Both the position numbers and the translations under genes were made by a program. Below are positions 1 to 7,041 of a stretch of DNA of 64,000 nt, piece after piece. The notes under the pieces are model-generated. The model made no database searches. It was not told the origin of the DNA and saw only the letters and a list, made by a program, of their open reading frames with translations. The number at the start of each line of letters is the position of its first letter. The first letter of the stretch is position 1. The DNA comes from a virus: positions 124,001-188,000 of the IMG/VR virus record IMGVR_UViG_3300017991_000048; one strand, written 5' to 3'.

Positions 1-485
1 ACACTGTCAAGCTTTGTGAATCTATCAAGGAACTGGGTTTCAACCTTCGCCTCTCATTGAATATGTCGGACATCTATAACGAGGTAGCCCCGGAAAAGTT
101 TTTTGAGACCGCCAAAGAGCTTGACGCTGATCAGATAACATTCAGAGAGCTTTATGCTGCGGAGTCTGACTCAAAGCAAGCCGAGTGGGTAAAGGAACAT
201 TCTTATGCCCGGAACGCTTGCAAATACATGACAGTGAAAGAGCATGTTGAACGTTATGGTCGGAGGTTAGAACGGCTTTCTTTCGGCTCTGATCGGTATT
301 CACTGGACGGGCTATCGGTTGTTATTGACGATAACTGTATGGATAGGGAAAGGGCTAAACTTTTCTGGCCGGTACATCCTTTTCACGACTTTCCTTTCCC
401 CACCAAGACCTTACGTTATCTCATTCTCCGGGAAGACGGCAAACTCTACACAAAATGGGACGACAAAGGTTCCTTACTGTTTTAG
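1..485 (+). CDS. C-terminal part of a radical SAM-like protein (truncated by window edge)
   Basis: The reading frame is open from base 3 to the stop at 483-485, so the gene begins before the window; the TTG at 57 is only an internal codon. The visible 160 residues alternate short strands and helices (IKELGFNLRLSLNMSDIYN, then FFETAKELDADQITFREL), which resembles the last beta-alpha units of a radical SAM barrel plus a C-terminal extension ending in an antiparallel-looking segment. The CxxxCxxC cluster that would prove the family must lie upstream and cannot be seen. Two other radical SAM genes occur in the window, which makes the reading plausible. The product and substrate are unknown. Confidence 0.5.
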   Translation, partial: TVKLCESIKELGFNLRLSLNMSDIYNEVAPEKFFETAKELDADQITFRELYAAESDSKQAEWVKEHSYARNACKYMTVKEHVERYGRRLERLSFGSDRYSLDGLSVVIDDNCMDRERAKLFWPVHPFHDFPFPTKTLRYLILREDGKLYTKWDDKGSLLF

Positions 486-517
486 GATAGTTAATTCTGT
501 TGTATGTGCCGTAAGGT

Positions 518-916
518 ATGAGCTTACCTGAACGTATAGCCGAACGGTATCAAGCCGCCGCAGCCTCGAAATACGCCGTTATCCGTAAGGAAAAAGGCAA
601 ATACTGTGTCCGATCGCCCAACAACCCTGACTGGAATGGCGGATGTTTTGACTCAGAAGAAGAGGCCAAAAAACGGCTGCAACAGGTAGAGTTCTTCAAG
701 TCCAAAAAGGCATACTACTTAGAAGAAGACGATCCAGGCGATCCAAACGCTGATAAAGTCGAAATGGCACACGTCGTCGCACAAGCAGCCACCTCTTCCC
801 TAAAGAAACAAGTAGGGTACTTACGCGGTTTTCACATATCCCCTTCCGAACTTAGACGGTTTCAGAAAGTCATAGGGTCCGCTGTAGCCAAAGAGATTTG
901 GCGAATATGGCCTTAA
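518..916 (+). CDS. Small phage protein with the RY(L)-type N-terminal motif
   Basis: A 132-residue protein. Residues 6-14 (RIAERYQAA) match the short N-terminal motif shared by many otherwise different proteins in this window. Residues about 20-65 (YAVIRKEKGKYCVRS, then CFDSEEEAKKRLQQVEFFK) look like a small basic fold with a strand pair and an 'EEA.KRL.QVE.FK' helix, of a kind frequent in phage genomes. The C-terminal half is helical and ends in IWRIWP. Its stop abuts the convergent J-domain gene. No enzyme motif is visible. Function unknown; membership of the motif family suggests packaging or targeting with the other members. Confidence 0.7.
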   Translation: MSLPERIAERYQAAAASKYAVIRKEKGKYCVRSPNNPDWNGGCFDSEEEAKKRLQQVEFFKSKKAYYLEEDDPGDPNADKVEMAHVVAQAATSSLKKQVGYLRGFHISPSELRRFQKVIGSAVAKEIWRIWP

Positions 917-1345
917 TCACTTCGGCCTCATTTTCACAACGCGCCTGATCTGAGACACCGTAAAGCCTTGAGGTTGCGGTTTGTTAACTTGATGCCAAGC
1001 GGAGAATGTGATCGGTTGTCCGGGCTGTGTCCATTGAACTGGTATGTAAGCCACGGTTTCAAAGTGCGGAACCTGGGGTTGAGCTTGTACTGTTGTTTTG
1101 TTCAGTTCTTCCAGTACGCGGCCCAACAAAAGCCAGAACTCCGTTTTGGCGGCATCCCCTTTGGTCTGATCTGGGTGGTACTCAAGAGCCAATCGTTTAT
1201 AGTTCCGGTGGGCTCTCGCCTTCAGGTCTTTTAGTAACGTTTTGGCCTCAGCTATTGGAACATTACGGATGGTGTCAAAGTCCGTTTGTGTAACCCCAAG
1301 AGCTTTCAGAGCTTTTTGGGACTGGTCTGGGGGAATTGCCGACAT
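917..1345 (-). CDS. J-domain (DnaJ-like) protein
   Basis: A 142-residue protein with a J-domain-like segment: a basic helix (AHRNYKRLALEY) followed by the HPDQ motif, which matches the invariant HPD tripeptide that J-proteins use to stimulate Hsp70 ATPase activity. The usual 'PxEIKKAYR' helix I/II is only partly recognisable. The remaining C-terminal 60 residues (PVQWTQPGQPITFSAW...) have no recognisable fold, and there is no Gly/Phe region or zinc domain, so it is a minimal J-protein that would recruit host DnaK to a specific client. It is transcribed convergently with the gene at 518 and divergently from 1392, with a palindrome between the two starts. Confidence 0.75.
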   Translation of the reverse strand: MSAIPPDQSQKALKALGVTQTDFDTIRNVPIAEAKTLLKDLKARAHRNYKRLALEYHPDQTKGDAAKTEFWLLLGRVLEELNKTTVQAQPQVPHFETVAYIPVQWTQPGQPITFSAWHQVNKPQPQGFTVSQIRRVVKMRPK

Positions 1346-1347
1346 CG

Positions 1348-1360
1348 GTGTACTCTACAC
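1348..1360. promoter_or_regulatory. Divergent palindrome built from two half-copies of the phage promoter motif
   Basis: GTGTA-CTC-TACAC is a perfect 5+3+5 palindrome sitting directly between the divergent starts at 1345 (minus) and 1392 (plus). Each arm, with the flanking bases, resembles the CGGTGTA core of the repeated promoter-like motif seen elsewhere; on the plus strand the sequence reads CGGTGTACTC. It could serve transcription both ways or bind a dimeric regulator. Confidence 0.4.
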
Positions 1361-1391
1361 TTGAAGATAACCCACACCAGGAGAATTACAA

Positions 1392-2111
1392 GTGCCGGTT
1401 ACGCCGTGCATTGGCGACGTTTGGGAGAATAAAGAAGTTGGTGTCGAGGGTATAGTAGTCAGTCTCAAAGGCACTCGTTTAACTCTCGTAAGCCTCACAG
1501 GGAATCGAGCGACCATCAACTATAATCCGGAAACACTGTTTGGAGCGGTATCAATTTGGTGCCGTAAGGAACAAGCACCTCTGTTCACAATGCCTTGCTC
1601 ACGGTTGACCTGCGATAACCCGGCATTTATCCAATACCGACGCCCTGACAGCACATTAGTTGAAGTGGTGTGCCCCTCTCACGTCCCTAAAAACATCGAA
1701 TCGTTTACAGGTATCCTTCCCGATGAAACAGAACGAAATCACTTTGGCGGCTCGAATTGCTGGACCCAAGGCTGTGGTCAGGATACCACAGAGGTCATTG
1801 GGGAGCTTCCATCCGGGGAAGGTTCCATGTGGAACTGCCAGACGTGCGGCAGTTGGTGGATTGTCAGAGTGCTTACTTTTGCAGAGTACGAGGATAGATT
1901 TGGGACACGCTCTCCGGACCGTATCTTAAAACCAAAGGCACTGGTAAGCGATCTTTCTGGGTATAAACTAATTGAAATAGAAGAAACTACGGATCTTCAA
2001 CGCCGTGAAATGCACTACAGAATCTCTATACAACCGAAAGGTAGCAAGCGTTTAAATGGTCCGCGCCCTCGTACCTTATATGATTACCTAAAGCTGCCCG
2101 ACGACTTTTAG
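1392..2111 (+). CDS. Hypothetical protein with Cys-rich central region and C-terminal LYDYL
   Basis: A 239-residue protein with a GTG start, chosen because AGGAGA lies 8 bases upstream. The N-terminal part (GDVWENKEVGVEGIVVSL) looks like a small beta barrel. The centre holds paired cysteines (CSRLTCDNP, CWTQGCGQ, CQTCGSWW) spaced as in zinc ribbons. The C-terminus, TLYDYLKLPDDF, resembles the ends of the products of 24296-24793 (NLYDHLLEDE) and 22532-22759 (TLWDHLIG), so a short C-terminal interaction motif may be shared. No catalytic motif is seen and the protein is not recognised. Confidence 0.65.
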   Translation: MPVTPCIGDVWENKEVGVEGIVVSLKGTRLTLVSLTGNRATINYNPETLFGAVSIWCRKEQAPLFTMPCSRLTCDNPAFIQYRRPDSTLVEVVCPSHVPKNIESFTGILPDETERNHFGGSNCWTQGCGQDTTEVIGELPSGEGSMWNCQTCGSWWIVRVLTFAEYEDRFGTRSPDRILKPKALVSDLSGYKLIEIEETTDLQRREMHYRISIQPKGSKRLNGPRPRTLYDYLKLPDDF

Positions 2112-2143
2112 CCAGGATTTTCTTATGGGTGGCTTGTAATAAG

Positions 2144-3418
2144 ATGCCCACTGATCGCATGGCTAAGGTTGTAGTTTCTCGGTTCCTGGAAGCCCGTGCC
2201 ACCAAGAATTACGAGTTCCTGAACGGCCTCTTTAAGGATCTCAGAGAGGTCTGGCATAAACTTCCAAAAAGTAACTGGTGGGGTCCGGGCTATGCGAAGG
2301 TGTCTAAACCTGACTCCGAAATGTACGCGAAAGAGTTTGCCCGTGCGTCGGGTAAACTTCTCAAAGAACTTAAGTTTACAGCCGAAAACCCGTTCCTAGC
2401 CAAGGCGATAAAAAAGTACGAGGGTAAGCTTCGATTGCTCCGTAAGATGTTAAAAGCGTGGTCAGAGGCTAAAGATTATGAGGAACTTCAAGCGGTACTC
2501 GAAAGTCAGGGCACAAAGTCTAAGAATGCTTGGCAAAAATTCATTGAGTATGAAGATCGAGTGCTCGGTCTTATAAGAGGTCTTGACACTGAAGCTGAAA
2601 CCACCATCAACATGGGGCCATATCGAGTCACTTTGATGACCGCCCATCACGACGAGTGGGACGCGGAAAAAGTTAAGAGGCTACAATACGTTTTAGAAAA
2701 AGTAGACGGCACCTTATCCCGTATGGGCTTGAAGTCATTAGCCGGGGGTAAAGTGTTTGCTTTTCCATCCAAAAGAGTTCCAGGGAGTGGGGCTGCCTTG
2801 GCTACTTACCACACGCATCAAGGAGTATTTGAAATTGCCGCTGAAGGAAAAGTTGCTGACCTTATATCTGTTATGCTTCACGAGATGGGGCACAAGGCTT
2901 ATTACACTTTGGTTGAGGGGCGAGGGCGTACAGCGTGGTCAGACTTCTTTGAAGGCGGCTTGGGAACGCCTGACGTTGATTCCATTATCGAAACCTGGGA
3001 GCGTTCATTAGAAAAGATTGACAACGAACGCGATAGACATCGAGGGCGCTTTTTAGCTTACTATATGCAAGAGTTGATGCCAAAGGGTGATGAGGGGGAC
3101 GCCATGTGGCTGAACATGTTGGCCAGACAACTAGGTATCAAAGAAAAGTTCAATCCCTGGACCGGTGCAGTAAGTAAGAAGTCAGTTCCGGGTTTGGACC
3201 AACTCATAGCTAACCGACATAAGGCTAAAGTTTTCCTCTACCCTGTTACCGCGTACAGCGGCACCAACGCTTCAGAACTGTTTGCGGAGACGTTTATGGA
3301 TTATGCAACCGGAGGTGGTAGGCGTGTTCACCCTCTGGTCGCACATGCTTTCAGGATGACTTTGCCAAAGTTCAAAATGGCCCAGTTATTAAACGAGTTC
3401 CCATCCATTCGGGAATAA
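2144..3418 (+). CDS. HExxH zinc metallopeptidase-like protein with N-terminal RFL motif
   Basis: About 424 residues from the ATG at 2144; a GTG at 2129 and an ATG at 2159 are alternatives. The N-terminus MAKVVVSRFLEA carries the shared motif. A helical region follows, then a compact domain with HEMGH (about residues 246-250), the HExxH zinc site with a catalytic Glu, and downstream ELFAETFMDY, whose Glu is the likely third zinc ligand. The same HExGH...E-x-FAE-x-F arrangement occurs in the product of 29317-30732. It would hydrolyse peptide bonds, perhaps during virion maturation or after entry, but no substrate is visible. Its 3' end overlaps the convergent gene by 47 bases. TTGTAATAAG just before the ATG resembles the phage promoter motif. 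Confidence 0.75.
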   Translation: MPTDRMAKVVVSRFLEARATKNYEFLNGLFKDLREVWHKLPKSNWWGPGYAKVSKPDSEMYAKEFARASGKLLKELKFTAENPFLAKAIKKYEGKLRLLRKMLKAWSEAKDYEELQAVLESQGTKSKNAWQKFIEYEDRVLGLIRGLDTEAETTINMGPYRVTLMTAHHDEWDAEKVKRLQYVLEKVDGTLSRMGLKSLAGGKVFAFPSKRVPGSGAALATYHTHQGVFEIAAEGKVADLISVMLHEMGHKAYYTLVEGRGRTAWSDFFEGGLGTPDVDSIIETWERSLEKIDNERDRHRGRFLAYYMQELMPKGDEGDAMWLNMLARQLGIKEKFNPWTGAVSKKSVPGLDQLIANRHKAKVFLYPVTAYSGTNASELFAETFMDYATGGGRRVHPLVAHAFRMTLPKFKMAQLLNEFPSIRE

Positions 3419-3824
3419 AAAGTTCGGTTGTGAACCCAAACGACACCCAGTGACTGGGCTCTTCTGGAACCTGTGGCGGCTTGCCGACGAGTTTGATTTT
3501 GTTAAATAATAGACCACACTGTTTGGCTATTTTGGTTGGATCTGGCCATTTTTTGCACTCTTCAAAGATAACATCTGCAACTTTATTAAATTGTTCAACT
3601 ACCCAATCCTCATGGCCGCGAGGCGCAAAAAAGTAGACATGATCTTGCACTGTACCGAAAGTTAGGGCGGAAATGAGTACAGCTTCTAACAACTCAGAGT
3701 CTAAGGTTTGGTCTGAAACTCCCCGAAATTTTGGGAACTTTTCATAAAAGCTGAGTTGCTTTGGCGTGGCTTCCCTGCTCAATAAAATCTGATGCCTTTT
3801 GCGAATTGGTGTATTAGTTGCCAT
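3372..3824 (-). CDS. Hypothetical protein
   Basis: About 150 residues from the ATG at 3824 (a TTG two codons earlier is possible). The centre contains YFFAPRGHEDWVVEQFNKVAD, a plausible alpha/beta unit; the ends are hydrophilic. No recognised domain. Its 3' end overlaps the tail of the metallopeptidase gene by 47 bases in convergent orientation. GGTGTAGGG lies just upstream of the start, a weaker form of the promoter-like motif. Confidence 0.6.
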   Translation of the reverse strand: MATNTPIRKRHQILLSREATPKQLSFYEKFPKFRGVSDQTLDSELLEAVLISALTFGTVQDHVYFFAPRGHEDWVVEQFNKVADVIFEECKKWPDPTKIAKQCGLLFNKIKLVGKPPQVPEEPSHWVSFGFTTELFIPEWMGTRLITGPF

Positions 3825-3955
3825 GTTCAAACCCTACACCAAATTGAAGTTCTTGTGATAATAAACCTCCAAAAACAGCAACTTTAACGTCAAGTGCTGA
3901 ACTTGAAAGGAGGGTGTGTTGATTCATGCACTGACGGTACAACATAGGAGACTAT

Positions 3956-4801
3956 ATGAGGTACTTAAACTTAATCCTGTTTTGTGTAATCGCGTGTTCC
4001 AGTTCCGTCGCTCAGGACGTGAACCCACCGGAGCCACGTCTAGTTAAAAGACAGGAACCGATATTGTTTGAACCCGAACCCGAACCTAAAGCACCCGAAC
4101 CTCGTAAATCAGTTAGAAAGAGCCAACTCGAACTTGAGTGGCTAACCAAGATTTGTGTAAGTGAGGGCGGCTTCAACTACGATGAATGTGAGAAGATTCT
4201 ACAGACGTTAGAAAACATGAAAGAAGAGCATGAGCGTTCTCTTTTATCTATCATGTATGCCCAGTCTTCCCGTGTCACTCGCCAGAAGCCATTTACAAGC
4301 ACCCGCCAAATTTGGGTAAGCCATCTGCCAATGCAAGGTAAGAAGCCACCAGAAAAGGGGTGGGTTGAGTGTAAAAAGAAAGGCGTTCCCAAAGGGTGTA
4401 CCGGCTCATGGTTCACCACATTGAAGAAATGGCTTCCGTTCCGGGATAAGGTTCGTGAGCTTTATTACAGCGAGATCGTTCCGGAGCCGATACCGGGCCG
4501 TCCCATTCAATGGGGTGGTAATATGGACTACTGGATCGGGGTTGGCCGTAATTTCTGTCCGTTGAACAAAGGTGGTCTGTGGAAAAATACTTACTGGGGG
4601 AACCCAGATGACCCTGCCAATGAGGGTAAATGCTTGCCTATTTGCCAAAAGAGGGTCAAAAGCAGTAGAGTGCTATCAGCGGCTATTGCCAGCGGGAGAG
4701 CCAAGCAAAAGCCTCGAATCCAACAGTTACTAAATGGTGATCCCTTTATCCAGGATCTCAATAAAGGAGGGGTTACTGATGACGGAACAAGAACTGACTG
4801 A
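3956..4801 (+). CDS. Secreted protein, candidate cell-wall hydrolase (lysin-like)
   Basis: A 281-residue protein with an N-terminal signal sequence (MRYLNLILFCVIACSSSVAQ; cleavage probably after SVAQ, and the Cys in this stretch leaves a lipoprotein alternative). A Pro/Glu-rich linker follows. The body starts with WLTKICVSEGGFNYDECEK, where a Glu after a hydrophobic helix and a following ECE pair recall SleB-like and lysozyme-like muramidases; later it has WVECKKKGVPKGC and a Trp/Gly-rich end (IQWGGNMDYW, CPLN, NTYWGNP). I infer a peptidoglycan-acting enzyme used for lysis or entry; the family call is tentative. A TAGGAG ribosome site precedes the ATG. The next gene overlaps by 23 bases. Confidence 0.6.
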   Translation: MRYLNLILFCVIACSSSVAQDVNPPEPRLVKRQEPILFEPEPEPKAPEPRKSVRKSQLELEWLTKICVSEGGFNYDECEKILQTLENMKEEHERSLLSIMYAQSSRVTRQKPFTSTRQIWVSHLPMQGKKPPEKGWVECKKKGVPKGCTGSWFTTLKKWLPFRDKVRELYYSEIVPEPIPGRPIQWGGNMDYWIGVGRNFCPLNKGGLWKNTYWGNPDDPANEGKCLPICQKRVKSSRVLSAAIASGRAKQKPRIQQLLNGDPFIQDLNKGGVTDDGTRTD

Positions 4802-5240
4802 ACTCCAGGCTCGTTGTATCAGCGCCAGAGCATACGCACGTAAGATCGCCAACGCGGAATATTATGGTGCTGAGTTGGAGATGGAAACCGGACCGGTCCC
4901 ACCTCCGATTGGAAGCCCAAAGTATTCTGCCACCCATTTGCTTGTTCTTATAGACAGAGCTTTTAAGATCCGACAAGGCTTGGAGCAGAAGGCCCCAGAA
5001 CCTAAAGCTGAAAAGCCCAAGGCCAAACCCAAGCCTAAGAAAGCCCCGGAGAAAAAGGCTGCGGCTAAGAAAAAGCCCGAACCTAAGAAAAAAGCTGAAA
5101 AGAAGAAAGTAGCTGCCAAGGCTAAGAAAGCGGCTCCAGCTAAGAAGGCTGCGGCAAAAAAGAAGAAAGCTGCCAAGAAAGCGGCTCCAGCTAAGAAGAA
5201 AGCTGCACCTAAGAAGGCTGCCAAGAAGAAAAAGAAGTAA
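4779..5240 (+). CDS. Histone H1-like lysine/alanine-rich protein
   Basis: A 153-residue protein; the ATG at 4779 is preferred over one at 4734 because GGAGGGG lies just upstream. Residues 1-70 form a short helical head (LTELQARCISARAYARKIAN). The rest is a long run of Lys, Ala and Pro built from KKAAPAKK-like units, as in the C-terminal tail of histone H1 and bacterial H1-like proteins (Hc1, AlgP). Such tails bind DNA without sequence specificity. The protein may compact phage DNA or coat host DNA. A second H1-like gene lies at 24797. It overlaps the secreted hydrolase gene, so the two are probably co-translated. Confidence 0.8.
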   Translation: MTEQELTELQARCISARAYARKIANAEYYGAELEMETGPVPPPIGSPKYSATHLLVLIDRAFKIRQGLEQKAPEPKAEKPKAKPKPKKAPEKKAAAKKKPEPKKKAEKKKVAAKAKKAAPAKKAAAKKKKAAKKAAPAKKKAAPKKAAKKKKK

Positions 5241-5242
5241 CT

Positions 5243-5464
5243 TTAGTACCTATCGTAGTGGTACTCTTCCCACATTTCATCCCAGTGGGCATGATGCTCT
5301 GCGGCACATTCTCGGCAAAGTGGGATCGGGGCGTTGGGATCGGGTATCTTATCGTCATGGATAAGCGCCATCCAGAGAGTGTAAGGTTTCTGAGCATAGG
5401 CTGTGCGGGAATCTTCCAATCTAACATTTTTATCTGACCCGCATCCTCGACAAATCATCGTCAT
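5243..5464 (-). CDS. Small zinc-finger-like protein
   Basis: A 73-residue protein with two CxxC pairs, CRGCG near the N-terminus and CREC about 45 residues later, followed by a His-rich end (EHHAHWDEMWEEYHYDRY). This is the layout of a single zinc-binding module. The start at 5464 is chosen because its ATG overlaps the TGA of the upstream gene (ATGA), indicating translational coupling with the deoxyribosyltransferase-like gene. Role unknown. Confidence 0.65.
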   Translation of the reverse strand: MTMICRGCGSDKNVRLEDSRTAYAQKPYTLWMALIHDDKIPDPNAPIPLCRECAAEHHAHWDEMWEEYHYDRY

Positions 5465-5934
5465 TGCTGGCACCGGAGTCGAACCATCTCCATAGCAGCG
5501 GTGAGCGTTTCAATCAGAGAGTTGCCACCTGGAACCTGATATTTATTGGCGTAGTAACGTTGATACCTTACCTTTTCCGCATAATGAGGTGCCCCAAAGA
5601 CCACTTTTCCGGAGCGCTTCCAGGTTCCCCACTCGTCATTTGTGGTCAAACCCGGTAAGCTTTCCATGTTTCGAGGGAGCCAAAACAGTATACAACCCGC
5701 TTGGTCAAGAGCGGCCTCTTCCCATACTATTTGGGCTTCATAGTCCGTATCGCCCCAGTCCCCATCAGCCGGTTCAGGGATGAATACGTACCCGTCGTAC
5801 CCCATGCTTTTTAGTGCTTGGAGGGCATGTGGACGCCAGCTTTGGACACTTTCGTTACGGGGGGTGGGTCCAGCCAGGAATATGGACTTAACCGTCTCTG
5901 TCGGGAGAGGATCTTGGGCATAAACGGGGATCAT
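5461..5934 (-). CDS. Nucleoside 2-deoxyribosyltransferase-like protein
   Basis: A 157-residue protein. IFLAGPTPRN near the N-terminus is the conserved 'GP' nucleotide-binding loop of the nucleoside 2-deoxyribosyltransferase / deoxynucleoside-5'-phosphate N-hydrolase superfamily. Further family features are a WRPHAL helix, the FIPEP strand, and WEEAALDQAGCILFWLPRN with a Glu before a hydrophobic strand, followed by TNDEWGTW. Members break or exchange the base-deoxyribose bond, so a role in nucleotide salvage or base modification of phage or host nucleotides is plausible. It is read from a perfect copy of the CGGTGTAATA motif with an AGGA ribosome site between motif and start. Confidence 0.7.
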   Translation of the reverse strand: MIPVYAQDPLPTETVKSIFLAGPTPRNESVQSWRPHALQALKSMGYDGYVFIPEPADGDWGDTDYEAQIVWEEAALDQAGCILFWLPRNMESLPGLTTNDEWGTWKRSGKVVFGAPHYAEKVRYQRYYANKYQVPGGNSLIETLTAAMEMVRLRCQQ

Positions 5935-5951
5935 AGGATTTCCTGTATAAA

Positions 5952-5961
5952 TATTACACCG
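5952..5961 (-). promoter_or_regulatory. Phage promoter-like motif CGGTGTAATA
   Basis: A perfect copy on the minus strand, ending 17 bases before the ATG of the deoxyribosyltransferase-like gene at 5934, with a ribosome site between. It is mirrored by the divergent copy at 6015. Confidence 0.65.
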
Positions 5962-6014
5962 ATTGCTATAAAAGTGAGAAAAATAACGTGTTAGAATTGA
6001 GTTTTAAGGTTCTC

Positions 6015-6024
6015 CGGTGTAATA
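6015..6024 (+). promoter_or_regulatory. Phage promoter-like motif CGGTGTAATA
   Basis: A perfect copy on the plus strand, 18 bases before the ATG of the DUF932 gene, with AGGAGG between. Together with the copy at 5952 it forms a divergent promoter pair in a 108-base gene-free stretch. Confidence 0.65.
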
Positions 6025-6042
6025 GTTAGTAGGAGGTCAATT

Positions 6043-6993
6043 ATGCACGAAGTCGAAAATATGTTTTACTACAAGGAGGTGCCCTGGCACGGTTTGGGGA
6101 AGTCCCTGGACAATCCCCCATCCGTGGAAATGGGTATCCTTGAAGCGGGGCTGGACTGGGAAGTTGAGCGAATTCAGTTGGTTATGGAAGGAACAGACAT
6201 TCAGGTTCCAGCCTACGCCAATGTTCGGTCAACCGATCGTAAGGTGTTGGGTGTCGTTGGCCCCACCTACCGACCACTTCAGAACATCGATGCTTTTCAG
6301 TGGTTCCAGCCTTACCTGGATTCCGGTCAGGTTACCCTGGAGACAGCCGGTTCCCTCAGAGGCGGCAGGCACATCTGGGTTCTGGCACGAATTCAGCAAG
6401 ACCCGGTTGAGATTGTCAAGGGTGACCCGGTGGTTGCGTACATCCTGTTGTCAAACTCTCATAACGGGACTGCCAGCATTCGGGCCGGGTTTACCGGGAT
6501 TCGCGTGGTCTGTGCCAACACAGTGGAAGCGGCTCACAGTGCCGGTTCAAGCAAGCTGCTCAAGATTCGGCACACTGAAAACGCCAACGAAGCCCTGGTG
6601 AGCGTCCGTGAGTCCATGGACGTTGCCCGGAGGGAGTTTGTGGCTACCACCGAGAGTATGCAGCAGATGGCTCGTAAGGGCGTGACTGTTGATACCATAA
6701 AGGAATACGTCAAAGAGGTGTTCCAGCCCAAGTTGAGCCTTGCCAACGATGAAGAGGCTCAGGCCAAAATCGACCGTCAGGTTGACCGGCTTATGCCGCT
6801 GATCGAGTCCGGTCGAGGTGCCGATGTACCGGGTGTCAGAGGAACAATGTGGGGTGTCTACAACAGCGTAACCGAGTTTCTGACCTGGGAGCGCGGTCGC
6901 AGCACCGATACCCGCCTGGAAAGCCTCTGGCTCGGTGATGCCGGGAACATTGCTCGGAGAGCCTACGACGTAGCCGTCAGGATGGCTGCATAA
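6043..6993 (+). CDS. DUF932 (phage/plasmid-like) protein
   Basis: A 316-residue protein with the hallmarks of the DUF932 family often carried by phages and plasmids: PWHGLGKSLD near the N-terminus, a VGPTYRPLQNIDAFQWF segment, GRHIWVLARI, then NSHNGTASIRAGFTGIRVVC before a helical C-terminal half. The length matches the family. The molecular role is not established; family members are often near replication or anti-restriction genes, and the immediate neighbours here are nucleotide metabolism and radical SAM genes. A strong AGGAGG site and a perfect promoter-like motif precede the ATG, so it is likely well expressed. A stable hairpin follows the stop. Confidence 0.85.
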   Translation: MHEVENMFYYKEVPWHGLGKSLDNPPSVEMGILEAGLDWEVERIQLVMEGTDIQVPAYANVRSTDRKVLGVVGPTYRPLQNIDAFQWFQPYLDSGQVTLETAGSLRGGRHIWVLARIQQDPVEIVKGDPVVAYILLSNSHNGTASIRAGFTGIRVVCANTVEAAHSAGSSKLLKIRHTENANEALVSVRESMDVARREFVATTESMQQMARKGVTVDTIKEYVKEVFQPKLSLANDEEAQAKIDRQVDRLMPLIESGRGADVPGVRGTMWGVYNSVTEFLTWERGRSTDTRLESLWLGDAGNIARRAYDVAVRMAA

Positions 6994-7004
6994 ACACCCA
7001 AAAA

Positions 7005-7025
7005 CCCCCCGTCTTCGGACGGGGG
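7005..7025. terminator. GC-rich UUCG hairpin after the DUF932 gene
   Basis: CCCCCGTC-TTCG-GACGGGGG is an 8-bp perfect stem with a very stable TTCG loop, 12 bases after the DUF932 stop. No T-run follows on the plus strand, while AAAAA precedes it, so it has the full intrinsic-terminator form only when read on the minus strand. On the plus strand it may be an mRNA-end stabiliser or a weak terminator. Confidence 0.55.
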
Positions 7026-7041
7026 AGCAGGTTCAGGTTCC

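Noticed and set aside
3906-3955. Strong AAGGAGG site upstream of 3956 suggesting another short gene
   Set aside because: The nearest ATG reads M-H-stop. The in-frame TTG frame runs into the secreted-protein gene in a frame without protein-like composition. The true gene has its own TAGGAG.
4862-5224. Open minus-strand frame rich in Phe, Ala and Leu, opposite the H1-like gene
   Set aside because: It is the antisense reading of Lys/Ala codons (AAG and GCT give CTT and AGC), so it looks hydrophobic by composition only. No ribosome site and no protein-like pattern.
4990-5236. Lys/Ala codon repetition as a possible DNA satellite or CRISPR-like array
   Set aside because: The units vary in length and synonymous codons, there are no spacers of even length, and the repetition is explained by a coding H1-like tail. 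No CRISPR array was seen anywhere in the window.
7005-7025. Full intrinsic terminator for the DUF932 transcript on the plus strand
   Set aside because: The hairpin is strong but is followed by AGCAGG rather than a T-run, so I list it only as a hairpin/terminator candidate.
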